Shown in pieces: positions 32,366 to 40,608 of a stretch of 64,000 bases of DNA; position 1 is the first letter of the stretch; every line of letters begins with the position of its first letter. Where the stretch lies: positions 1-64,000 of the forward strand of contig NZ_JBGEDP010000003.1 in NCBI RefSeq assembly GCF_041206865.1. Direction: 5' to 3'. The translations under genes were made by a program, and so were the position numbers. The notes under the pieces were generated by a model. It was given only the letters and a program-made list of their open reading frames with translations, searched no databases and had not been told where the DNA came from. The DNA is from Mycobacterium sp. HUMS_12744610 (GTDB lineage: Bacteria > Actinomycetota > Actinomycetes > Mycobacteriales > Mycobacteriaceae).

Positions 32366-33432
32366 GCGGACCGGTGCCGGCGCGGGTCCCCGCCGAGGCG
32401 AAGGAGCTGGTCCTCAAGACGGTCGACGAGGCGGTCGCAGCCGGGTTCTCCCATAGCTGGGCGTGTGCGCTGTGGCAGGTCTCCGATTCGCGGGTGCACC
32501 GGTGGCGGGCGCGGCGCCGCGACACTGGCACCCTGGTCGACTGCGCCCCGGGCGGGCACCCGATACACGGTTTGCTGCCCGAGGAAGTGGCCGCGATCCT
32601 CGACCTGGTCGAGCAGTGGGGTCCGATCGACCGGTCGCATCGCAAGCTGGCCCACCGCGGCTCCTACCAGCAGCTGGTGTGGGTGGCGCCGGCCACCCTG
32701 CGCCGGGTGCTCATCACCCACGGGCTGAGCCTGCCGGCACCTCAACCACGGCGCCGGTCGGAGAAAAAGCCCTGGCCGGACTGGCTGGTGTGGGCGCCCA
32801 ACCGGATTTGGATCTGGGACGCGACCCACTTCACCCGGGCTCGCCGCGTCGTCTTCGCCATCGTCGATATGGTGTCACGCAAGTGGATCGACACCCTGGT
32901 CAGCGTCGAGGAGACCACCACCCAGGTGCAGGTGGTCTTCGAACACGCCCTCGAAATCGAGGACCTGTTGGATTTGCTGACCGACGAGCGCCTCGACCTC
33001 GACGCGGACGATCCGCGCCGCCCGATCCTACTGGCGGTTTCCGACAACGGGCCGCCGATGACCGCCCACGACACCCGCGCTTTCATGGCCCTGATGGCCA
33101 TCGTCCAACACCATGGTCGCCCCGGCGTGCCACAAGACCAAGCGTGGATCGAATCGTTCTTCGGCCACATCAAGTGCGAGTGGCCGCACCTGGAGGCCAT
33201 CACCGACCCGGCGCTGCTGGAAACCGAACTCGCAAGGGTGCGAACCGAATACAATTGCGTCAGGCTCCACGAAGCGATTGGCTATGTGACCCCCGACGAC
33301 GAGCACGCCGGCCGTGGAGAGGCTATCCGCCAGGCCCGTCGTGACGGCCTCGACCGAGCACGCCAACGCCGCCTGGACTACCATCGTCGAACCAGCACCA
33401 ACCCCACCGGGGAGACGCCATGCATTGGGTAA
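32350..33432 (+). CDS. IS3-family OrfB, copy 2
   Basis: Transposase catalytic half, entered by -1 frameshift at 32344-32350. The DDE residues lie in IWDATHFTRARR (D), LAVSDNGPPM (D) and DQAWIESFFGHIK (E). The N-terminal part contains VHRWRARRRDTGTL. Frame intact to 33432 near the right inverted repeat, so the element looks functional. Confidence 0.82.
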   Translation: MRLGLSGPVPARVPAEAKELVLKTVDEAVAAGFSHSWACALWQVSDSRVHRWRARRRDTGTLVDCAPGGHPIHGLLPEEVAAILDLVEQWGPIDRSHRKLAHRGSYQQLVWVAPATLRRVLITHGLSLPAPQPRRRSEKKPWPDWLVWAPNRIWIWDATHFTRARRVVFAIVDMVSRKWIDTLVSVEETTTQVQVVFEHALEIEDLLDLLTDERLDLDADDPRRPILLAVSDNGPPMTAHDTRAFMALMAIVQHHGRPGVPQDQAWIESFFGHIKCEWPHLEAITDPALLETELARVRTEYNCVRLHEAIGYVTPDDEHAGRGEAIRQARRDGLDRARQRRLDYHRRTSTNPTGETPCIG

Positions 33433-35218
33433 TTTCCCGCGCGATCTCTGCGGTTAAGTCAGAAACACCTCAGGCGAGCTCAACAGGCAGCACCGACGCA
33501 CTCAGCAGCGACTGATGCCCCGACGTGGTGATGGTCCGGACCGGTTCCCAAACCGGAGTGGTCATCTGTCCCTGATCACCACGGGCGGTGTTGTTCCGCA
33601 TCAGCAGGGCGTGTCTGTCGACCGCAGTGACCGTCCCCAGCGGCTGATCAGTGCTGCGCGCTGCACCGTTGCCGTAATAGCTAGTGACCAAGCCGTGATG
33701 GTTACCCGACGCGGTCACGGTCGCAAGCGGATCGGTGACCGGCCGGGCGTCGCTGCCGCCACCCCGGAGCTCGGTAACAAACGGAACATGCTGCACCAAA
33801 GCATGGTTGGCGCCATCAGCCACAATCGTGTTCAGCGGATCCGTCGCCGGCGCAAGGTGACGCGGCCGGTCACGGAACTGCGTCACAAACGGCGGCAACG
33901 CAATGCCGTCACATTCCCGAGTCGTACGCGTGGCCATCGGTTCGCTGATAGAGGCGGCCTGGTCGCGCCATGTCCCACCGCAGGGAACCACCAGCCCGGT
34001 TTCGTTGCGGGTCGTCATCGTCCGCAACGGCGCACCGACCGGCACCGCGGCCTTACCGTCGCGCCCCTCGATGGGCACCACCAACGCCTTCGTGGTCTCG
34101 ATCGTGGTCACCGTCGACAGCGGCTCATCGATCTGACGCACACGGTATTCACCACGCCGGTCGAGAACGAAAGGCCCCCAATAACGCTGCATCCCAGCCA
34201 GAATCCGCGTCATCGTCTTCGGCGCGAGCGGGCCAAAGAACACCTCTCCCGTCTTCTTGTCCTTGAATTCACGCACCGGCTTGTCGCCGATCCGTTCACC
34301 CCGCAGCGCCCAATCGATAGCCTCCGCCGCCGCCAACACCGGCGGTTCGAAGACAGCATTACGACATGTCACGCGTGGACACCGGTACACATACTGTTGC
34401 CGGAAACGACCCATGTCAGCACCCGGCCGCTTGAACACCTGGATCGCCTCAACCCACTCCCCGCACGTCTGACACAGCCCCCGCGGCCGCAACCACTTGT
34501 CCCAATCGGGATCGCGGCGTAATCCACTGTCCCAATAGGCCACATAAAGCCGGTCGCGTGACTGCGGAGCCATCAACGTACGCGCCGACTGGGCGTGCAT
34601 GGAATTCAACGCGATCACGCGGGTCTTGTAACCAAGTTTGCGGATCTCGCCCAGCCACCGATCCCACTGGTCCCATGCCCGCACATCGACAACGTTTTCC
34701 ACCACACCGGCGCGAACCCGCCCGCCCCGCTCGATCACCCCGCGCAGATACATGGGCACCTCTTCCATCAAGGCCCGGGAGCGCTCGGCCTCCTCGTCGC
34801 GCGGAGTATCGAAAAGATCACCCTGCAATGTGGCATCGAAGTCGCGCCGCTTCCCACGCGCCACCGTCCACTGCGGGCACTCCGGGGACGCCCAGAACAG
34901 GTCCGCGACCGGCCACTTCTCCACCGGCGCCTCACGGATATCCCCCAGATAGTGATCGGCCTCGGGAAAGTTCGCTGAATGTGACTCGATCGCCTTGCCC
35001 CAATGGTTGGCCGCCCGGGCTACCCGCACATGCGGGACAGCCTCGATGCCTTGCGACGAGCCACCCGCACCGCAGAACCAATCCATCACTTCCAGCACAG
35101 AACAACACCGTTCGCGATGATCGGCCTTATCAACCCTGCGTGGACGTGCCCGTACCGTCGGCCGGTGCGACCAACGCCCGTCACACGCCGGCCGCCATGC
35201 CCGTAATCCATGCCGCGG

Positions 35219-35244
35219 AATGTAAACCCAGCGACGGACAGTTA
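35219..35244. repeat. Repeated element, copy B
   Basis: AATGTAAACCC followed by GACAGTTA at the same spacing as at 3602-3627 (21 of 26 identical). It lies ~120 bases upstream of the methyltransferase start codon on the minus strand, and ~50 bases upstream of the exonuclease gene on the plus strand, so a promoter or operator role is plausible. Confidence 0.4.
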
Positions 35245-35293
35245 AGAGCAGGCTATTTTTCCCCATGTCGGTGGTGGTCGCCATGCTGAGTCC

Positions 35294-35875
35294 ATGAGTA
35301 ATCGAGCACAGTGGGCGGTCGTCGACGTCGAAACCTCAGGCACCAGCCCCGAGCATTGCCGCATCATCAGCATCGCGGCGTTGGCCGTCGACGACCACGC
35401 AACGATCACCGACGCCGTTGTCACGCTGCTCAATCCAGGCGTGCACCCAGGCCCGACAAACATTCACGGCATCACAGCCGAGATGCTGATCAGTCAACCG
35501 CAATTCGCCGATATCACCACCCGCCTGACTGCACTGCTAGCTGGCCGCACACTGGTCGCACACAACGTCGCCTTCGATTACGCGTTCCTAGCCAACGAAT
35601 TCCGCCGTACAGCCGTGCCGTGCCCTGTCGACGCGGTGATGTGCACCGTCGAGTTGTCCAACCACCTGCACCTACCCGTCGACAACCACAAACTGGCAAC
35701 CCTTGCACGCCACTGGCGGGTGCCCCAGACCCGCCCCCACGACGCCCTCGACGACGCACACGTCCTCACACGGATCCTGACCCATTCGATCGAGCGCGCC
35801 CGGGCACACGGTGTGCCGCTGCCGGTCCGCCCGCCCACCTCGCTGCGGCCGCCGCTGTTCTCGGCGGCCGCATGA
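35294..35875 (+). CDS. DnaQ-like DEDDh 3'-5' exonuclease
   Basis: A 193-residue protein related to the epsilon proofreading subunit. Exo I is VVDVETSGTSPEHCRIISIA (D, E), exo II HNVAFDYAFL (D), and exo III RPHDALDDAHV (H, D). The NIHGITAEML block is typical of the family. It is a stand-alone exonuclease without polymerase or helicase domain. Its product could act in plasmid DNA repair or in degrading nucleic acid ends. Divergent from the methyltransferase gene. Confidence 0.87.
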   Translation: MSNRAQWAVVDVETSGTSPEHCRIISIAALAVDDHATITDAVVTLLNPGVHPGPTNIHGITAEMLISQPQFADITTRLTALLAGRTLVAHNVAFDYAFLANEFRRTAVPCPVDAVMCTVELSNHLHLPVDNHKLATLARHWRVPQTRPHDALDDAHVLTRILTHSIERARAHGVPLPVRPPTSLRPPLFSAAA

Positions 35876-35933
35876 CTGCACGCATCGTCGGGCGTGCCGT
35901 TACTGTCCGTCGCCGCGCTTATTATTCCGCGCC

Positions 35934-36644
35934 ATGAACGTGCTCAGGCGAATCCCACCTCTCGGGCGTATCGGACGTGGCCGCGCCACTGGTGCTTGGG
36001 CTGCCGCGGCCATGGCGGCGGCGGCGGCCTGGCTGCTGCACCCCGGGCTCGGCCACGAAGCCACCGCGGCGCAACCGCCCGTAGCAGCTGCCGGCGGCCA
36101 ACTGACTGATCTGCTCCACCGCGTCACGATCGTCGATCACCTCGACCAGGCCGACGGCTATGACCGCAGCTGCCGCAAAGGCCACTTGTGCGATTTCGGT
36201 CCGGCGTGGGATGACCCCACCGACCATTCCGGCTGCAACACCCGCGACCGGGTATTGAGCAAACAACTCAGCGACATCAAATATAAACCCGGAACACACG
36301 AATGCAAAGTGATGGCTGGGGAATTAATTGATCCATACACCGGAGAGACCATCCAATTGGCAAACGTTGCTATCGATCATCTGGTCCCGTTGCATCGCGC
36401 GTGGAACGCGGGTGCATCGAAGTGGAGTTTGCAGCAGCGCAGGATCTTCGCCAACGATCCAGTTGAACTCCTCGCGGTCTCCGCTCAAGCCAATGAGGCC
36501 AAGAAAGACAGCGGATTAGATCGCTGGCTCCCCGTCTACCAGCCATGCAGCTACGTCACCAAATACCTGACCGTGGCGGCGAAATACCAACTGCCTATCA
36601 CCACCGCAGAACGTGACGCCGCAGTTCACGCCTGCACGACATAA
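35934..36644 (+). CDS. Secreted HNH (DUF1524-type) nuclease
   Basis: A 236-residue protein from ATG 35934 with an N-terminal signal peptide (RATGAWAAAAMAAAAAWLL, then AAQPPVAAAG). The C-terminal half fits the DUF1524/GmrSD-C HNH pattern: ANVAIDHLVPLHRAWNAGASKW (D-H-x4-H), FANDPVELLAVSAQANEAKKDSGLDRWLP (N, N-x3-K). Four or more Cys (CRKGHLC, C in SGCNTR, ECKV, QPC) may form disulphides outside the cell. Probably exported DNase; target unknown. Confidence 0.8.
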   Translation: MNVLRRIPPLGRIGRGRATGAWAAAAMAAAAAWLLHPGLGHEATAAQPPVAAAGGQLTDLLHRVTIVDHLDQADGYDRSCRKGHLCDFGPAWDDPTDHSGCNTRDRVLSKQLSDIKYKPGTHECKVMAGELIDPYTGETIQLANVAIDHLVPLHRAWNAGASKWSLQQRRIFANDPVELLAVSAQANEAKKDSGLDRWLPVYQPCSYVTKYLTVAAKYQLPITTAERDAAVHACTT

Positions 36645-36672
36645 CCATCGGACTGCAATGAGAGGTAGACCA

Positions 36673-37089
36673 ATGACGAACATGACCGACTATCTTTGGT
36701 CGAGACGCCAGCGAAACATCGGCATTGGCCTCGTGACGTGCAGCGCTGCCTTCGCCGTCGTGCTCGCGATGTCGGGCACACACGATGCCCGGATGTTTGT
36801 GGTCGCGGGAACGGCAGCAGCATGGGGCATGGTCATGGCCGTTCACCGCGGCTGGCGCGCACACAAACTCGGCAAGCGTCCCCCGAACGCGACGGTCGAT
36901 CTCACCGATCGCGAACAAGCAAATCTATACGAGGCCCTCGCCGAGGGCGCCGTTGTCGCGGTCGGCGGCGGCGCGGCGCTTGCCACCCAACTTGGCAGCA
37001 GCATTCCCGCCATTATCGGGGCCGCCGTCGCGCTGGCGCTGTTCCTAGCGGGCGTGACTCTGCCAAACCTAGGTTCGCGTCATGAGTGA
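36673..37089 (+). CDS. Membrane protein with about four helices
   Basis: A 138-residue protein from ATG 36673, gagagg upstream. Hydrophobic segments are IGIGLVTCSAAFAVVLAM, MFVVAGTAAAWGMVMAV, AVVAVGGGAALATQL and IPAIIGAAVALALFLAGVTL, with a basic cytoplasmic loop HRGWRAHKLGKRPPN between pairs. No known family. It follows the secreted nuclease gene by 28 bases; an immunity role against it is possible but unsupported. Confidence 0.6.
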   Translation: MTNMTDYLWSRRQRNIGIGLVTCSAAFAVVLAMSGTHDARMFVVAGTAAAWGMVMAVHRGWRAHKLGKRPPNATVDLTDREQANLYEALAEGAVVAVGGGAALATQLGSSIPAIIGAAVALALFLAGVTLPNLGSRHE

Positions 37090-37126
37090 GCGGGCAGCGG
37101 TGATCATCGACTATCAGAACACATGA
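37082..37126 (+). pseudogene. Truncated start of a NYN-domain gene
   Basis: ATG 37082 overlaps the previous gene and gives only MSERAAVIIDYQNT before a stop. This is the beginning of NYN (PIN-like ribonuclease) proteins, whose first strand carries the catalytic Asp in V-x-I-D-x-x-N. The rest of the gene is missing; the following ~270 bases show no continuation in any frame. A deletion remnant, most likely. Confidence 0.4.
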
Positions 37127-37393
37127 GAAATTCTGCGGGGCGAAACCTCGCGGTAGAGCCCAACTTTCTAAGTTTGCAAGAGGGGCGACCGTAGCGAAAA
37201 TCGCGTTCGTCGCGCAGACGACAATGATTGCGCTGTCCTGGCAGCAATCCCGACAAGCCAGCTACGGAATCAACGACTCCTTCGGCCCCAGGCGATATGA
37301 GGACCATGTCCCCCATTCAGATTCGCCGAGCTGTCCGCCCGACGTGGCATACTGAACCGCAGCAGGCCATCTACCAGCAACAACAGAGGAATC
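37127..37393. other. Non-coding gap after the NYN remnant
   Basis: About 270 bases without a supported gene. The last ~30 bases provide the promoter-proximal region and ribosome-binding site (gagga) of the HerA-like gene. Confidence 0.4.
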
Positions 37394-39103
37394 ATGGTCG
37401 AGACAATGACGGCGGACACTACGTCGGAGATTGTGCTCGCAGACGACTTCATACTGCCTCTGGACACTGCGACCGCCACCTTCGGGATTCTCGGCAAGAA
37501 AGGCCGCGGCAAAACACACACCGCCGCTGTCCTCACTGAAGGACTGATCAAGGCTGGCGTGCCGACAACAGTCCTCGACCCGACAGGGGCGTGGTACGGG
37601 CTGCGGTCATCCGCAGACGGGAAAGCCCCAGGCCTGCCAGTGGTGATCTTCGGCGGTGAACATGGCGATGCGCCGCTGACCGCCACAATGGGGACCCGCA
37701 TCGCGGAAATCCTTGTCGAGCGCCGCTTTCCGGCGGTGCTGGATCTGTCGGTGCTCCGCAAAAACGAACGCCGCCACTTCGCAACCGCCTTCCTCGAAAC
37801 CCTGTACCAACAAAATCGGTTGGCCCACCACGTCGTCATCGACGAATCCGACGAATTCGCGCCCCAACGATCCTATGCAGGAGTTGAACGACTACTCGGC
37901 GCAGCAGAGGACATCGTGCGCCGCGGACGCATCCGCGGTTTAGGGGTCACAATGATCAGCCAGCGGCCCGCCTCGCTCTCGAAATCAGTTCTCTCGCAGG
38001 TTGATGCCCTGATCGTGCTCGGATTGACCGCGCCGCAAGACGTCTCCGCCGTCGATGACTGGGTCAGCTCGCACTCCGACCCGAAAGAGGCGCGACAGTT
38101 GAAGGCCTCACTGCCATCGCTGCCTGTCGGCCAAGCCTGGGTCTGGTCCCCCGAATGGCTCGGTGTCACCCAGCGGATCCACGTACACCGACGCACTACC
38201 TTCGACTCCAGCGCAACTCCGAAGGCCGGCGCCCGACGAGTCGTACCTACCGAGTGGGCCCACGTCGACGTCGCAGAAATCCACGACACACTCACCGCCA
38301 CCACCACCTCCCCCACCCCGTCATCCGGCGCGAACGCCCGCATCCACGAACTCGAACAGCAGCTCGCCGCCGCACGCAATCAACCACCCCAAATCCTGCG
38401 CGAGGAGATCCCGGTCCTCGCCGACACCGACATCACCCGCCTCCACGACATCGTCGCTCAACTCGCCGCCCTGGGCCGCGAACTCACCGCCACAGCAGCC
38501 GACCTCACCTCGGCACTCTCACGCGCCGCGAAACCCGCCCAGCCGCCCCACCGACAGCCCGCAGGCGCCGATCCAAAACCGGCACCGCTCAACCAGGTCA
38601 GCACCAACGGTGCGTCCTCAGCCCCGACCCACCTCGGCAAAGCCGAACGCGAAATCCTGACCGTATTGGCCCAACACGGCCCGCGCACCACAACACAGGT
38701 CGCACTACTCACCCGCCGCAGCCACAAAAGCGGAGGATTCCGCAACAGCCTGTCCAAGCTGCGCACCGCCGGCCTCATCGAGGGCCGCGGTGAAATCGCC
38801 ATCACCGCCGCCGGCAAGGACGCCTTAGGCACCTGGAAGCCACTGCCGCAAGGTGCCGAGCTGATCGTTTGGTGGGCAACGCATCTCGGCAAAGCCGAAC
38901 GCCTCATCCTAGACTATCTCGCCATCCACCCCGACCGCGACGTACCTGTCGACGAAATCGCCAAAGCGACCGGCTACAGCCCCACATCGGGCGGATTCCG
39001 CAACAGCCTGTCGCGGTTGAGATCCCTCGAACTCGCCACCGGCCGCGGCGCCCTACGAATCTCCACCACGCTCGTGAACTGTCACCCACGTGAATCCCAA
39101 TGA
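37394..39103 (+). CDS. HerA/FtsK-like ATPase with tandem winged helices
   Basis: A 569-residue protein from ATG 37394. An N-terminal strand region (IVLADDFILPLDTATATFGILGKKGRGKTHTAAVL) has Walker A GKKGRGKT; Walker B is HHVVIDESDEF, followed by EDIVRRGRIRGLGVTMISQRPASL, typical of HerA-type DNA translocases. A coiled-coil/Pro-rich linker follows (~310-410). The C-terminus holds two near-identical winged-helix units (THLGKAEREILTVLAQ ... SGGFRNSLSKLRTAGLIEGRG; THLGKAERLILDYLAI ... SGGFRNSLSRLRSLELATGRG). HerA proteins pump DNA or work with nucleases; the partner is not evident. Confidence 0.8.
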   Translation: MVETMTADTTSEIVLADDFILPLDTATATFGILGKKGRGKTHTAAVLTEGLIKAGVPTTVLDPTGAWYGLRSSADGKAPGLPVVIFGGEHGDAPLTATMGTRIAEILVERRFPAVLDLSVLRKNERRHFATAFLETLYQQNRLAHHVVIDESDEFAPQRSYAGVERLLGAAEDIVRRGRIRGLGVTMISQRPASLSKSVLSQVDALIVLGLTAPQDVSAVDDWVSSHSDPKEARQLKASLPSLPVGQAWVWSPEWLGVTQRIHVHRRTTFDSSATPKAGARRVVPTEWAHVDVAEIHDTLTATTTSPTPSSGANARIHELEQQLAAARNQPPQILREEIPVLADTDITRLHDIVAQLAALGRELTATAADLTSALSRAAKPAQPPHRQPAGADPKPAPLNQVSTNGASSAPTHLGKAEREILTVLAQHGPRTTTQVALLTRRSHKSGGFRNSLSKLRTAGLIEGRGEIAITAAGKDALGTWKPLPQGAELIVWWATHLGKAERLILDYLAIHPDRDVPVDEIAKATGYSPTSGGFRNSLSRLRSLELATGRGALRISTTLVNCHPRESQ

Positions 39104-39173
39104 TGGAGTGGTTGCCATCGGCGGTATAGGACAAACGGCCGGCCGGCGCAAGCGTGAGTGGCGGGCATAGGCG

Positions 39174-39725
39174 ATGACTATCAAGCTGATCGTTGCGCAC
39201 GATGAACGCCGCGGAATTGGCCGCGGCGGCACTCTGCCATGGCACATCCCCGGCGAGGCACGATGGACATCCGAAGTCACCCGTACCGCACCCCCAGGTT
39301 CACGAAATGCACTGGTGATGGGACGAACGACGTACTTGTCAATTCCAGAGAAGCGGCGACCCCTCTTCAACCGCTTCAACATCGTCGTCACCTCACGCCA
39401 AAACGCGTTCGACGAAGCCGTTCAGACGGCTCCGAATTTCGTTGAGGCGCTATATCTTGCGTCCGGCATCCACGATGTCAACAACGTCTTCATATTCGGC
39501 GGTGCCTCGATCTACCGGCAAGCGCTAGAGATGCTCGTCGCCGACGAGATCCTGATCTCGGTGGTGGCAGGTAACTACCAGTGCGACACATTTTTCCCCG
39601 AGCTGCCCAGCGCATACCACCTGACATCGACTGCCACCGCCTGGTACGAAAACTCCGAGGTACGACACAACGTCTATTCAACAGTCACGAGCAGAGGCAC
39701 CCGCTCCCGCGCCGGCGGGCGATGA
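39174..39725 (+). CDS. folA: Dihydrofolate reductase
   Basis: A 183-residue enzyme that reduces dihydrofolate with NADPH. IVAHDERRGIGRGGTLPWHIPGEARW holds the Met20-loop equivalent and the LPW motif. ALVMGRTTYLSIPEKRRPLFNRFNIVVTS and VFIFGGASIYRQALEM give the NADPH-binding and GG motifs. The usual acidic residue at the W-x-x-P-x-[DE] position is E in PGEARW. An extra, diverged copy on a plasmid could reduce sensitivity to antifolates or supply deoxynucleotide synthesis; not demonstrable here. Confidence 0.9.
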   Translation: MTIKLIVAHDERRGIGRGGTLPWHIPGEARWTSEVTRTAPPGSRNALVMGRTTYLSIPEKRRPLFNRFNIVVTSRQNAFDEAVQTAPNFVEALYLASGIHDVNNVFIFGGASIYRQALEMLVADEILISVVAGNYQCDTFFPELPSAYHLTSTATAWYENSEVRHNVYSTVTSRGTRSRAGGR

Positions 39726-39922
39726 TTGCGTGGCGTCAGGAAACGAGCGCTGTTACGGTCGCGGTCGTGTCGGCGAGCGCTGCGCCGCCAATGTTGCCGA
39801 TGGGTTCGTCGAGTGCCACGGCAGGAAGCCACTGAATGAGTTCCGGTAAGACAACCTGTGTTGAAACTCCTTGTCGTGACGGCGGATAACTCCGCGCCTG
39901 GGCGATTTTCTGAGGCCGGGTA

Positions 39923-40099
39923 TTAGCTGTCTTTGGTGAGTTCGCGCGCTTGTTCGCCGGTGATCAATTGCCCCGACGGCAGGATGATTCCGCCGTCTCC
40001 GAAATGGGCGTCCTTGAGCATCCGAAGCAGTGCGATGTCTCTGGGGTCGGTGGGGGTTCCCACCAGTGGTGGTGCTTGCGTCCACTCGTTGCTGGTCAT
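39923..40099 (-). CDS. Small hypothetical protein
   Basis: A 58-residue protein from ATG 40099 (MTSNEWTQAPPLVGTPTDPRDIALLRMLKDAHFGDGGIILPSG). A compact, soluble sequence ending QLITGEQARELTKDS. Resembles the short conserved mycobacterial/phage proteins with a PSGQ...G motif, function unknown. The flanking ~200 bases on each side hold nothing else I can support. Confidence 0.45.
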   Translation of the reverse strand: MTSNEWTQAPPLVGTPTDPRDIALLRMLKDAHFGDGGIILPSGQLITGEQARELTKDS

Positions 40100-40270
40100 G
40101 GTGTGATCCTGTCGCGTCGCGGGGCCTGGTGCCAGCGGGTTATGGGTGTGTTCGTCAGTGTGGTCGCCGGTGTCATCGGGGGTGTAGCGGCCACATCTTC
40201 GCGGCAGGCCCGATGCGTTGGCGCGCAACTTGAAGCGACATGACGGTGCCGAGCGCGCACCCAGTGCACA

Positions 40271-40303
40271 GACCGCAGGCGCACGTGTCGCGCGCCTGCG
40301 GTC
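40271..40303 (-). terminator. Strong hairpin downstream of the PPE remnant
   Basis: GACCGCAGGCGC (40271-40282) pairs perfectly with GCGCCTGCGGTC (40292-40303) across a 9-base loop, directly after the stop of the minus-strand PPE fragment. No U-tract is present, as is common in mycobacterial terminators. Confidence 0.5.
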
Positions 40304-40310
40304 AGCTCTG

Positions 40311-40604
40311 CTAATTGGTGGAGCTGACTAACGATGCGGCGAGGCTTTCGAGGGCGCCGATGTTGAGGCGTCCGTAGCCGATGAGGTCGTCGCGGTTGAG
40401 TTTCACGCCGAGGTCGTTGCTGGCCTGGTTGCCGGCCCCGATGTCGGCGCTTCCGGTGTTGCTGATCCCGACGTCGAAGTTGCCGACATTGTTGTAGCCC
40501 AGGGTGTAGGTGCCAGTGTTGCCGATCCCGGCGTTGTAGCTGCCGGTGTTGCCCAGGCCCACATTGACCGCACCCACGTTGGCGGCTCCCAGGGGGCGTG
40601 TCAT
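40311..40604 (-). pseudogene. PPE-MPTR protein remnant
   Basis: 97 codons of Asn/Gly-rich pentapeptide-type repeats (GLGNTGSYNAGIGNTGTYTLGYNNVGNFDVG) of the kind at the end of PPE-MPTR proteins, then a short unique tail (LNRDDLIGYGRLNIGALESLAASLVSSTN). The N-terminal PPE domain is gone; the frame begins at the edge of the IS256-family element (40609). PPE-MPTR proteins are a hallmark of slow-growing mycobacteria and are exported by type VII secretion. Confidence 0.75.
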
Positions 40605-40608
40605 TCCA

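Larger units (their letters stand above)
31959..33461 (+). mobile_element. IS3-family insertion sequence, copy 2
   Basis: The ends are inverted repeats of about 36 bp: left TGACTTCGCCGCAGAGATCG from 31959, right (reverse complement) TGACTTAACCGCAGAGATCG ending at 33461, both continuing to AAATTACCCA. Relative of the element at 948-2473, with the same layout and frameshift heptamer but clearly diverged. Inserted within a DNA methyltransferase gene; no convincing target duplication seen. Confidence 0.87.
31701..35098 (-). pseudogene. Cytosine-C5 DNA methyltransferase split by an IS3 element
   Basis: The 5' part (35098 down to ~33464) has SAM motif I VMDWFCGAGGSSQG, catalytic loop FWASPECPQWTVARGKR, VVENVVDVRAWDQWD, and an inserted zinc ribbon (CQTCGEW ... 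CPRVTCR). The 3' part (31958-31701) carries motifs IX-X (YFRMLEPHEIGRAMAFGDSYVV ... RQYGNAVTPPVAEVIVSALVEA). The element at 31959-33461 separates them, so AdoMet-binding motif X is disconnected and the enzyme should be inactive. Start GTG 35098 (VLEVMDW) is inferred from the family; the open frame continues to 35284. Confidence 0.85.

Noticed and set aside
40311..40604. Short functional Asn/Gly-rich protein
   Set aside because: It starts exactly at an IS border and matches only the tail of PPE-MPTR proteins, so it is treated as a remnant.
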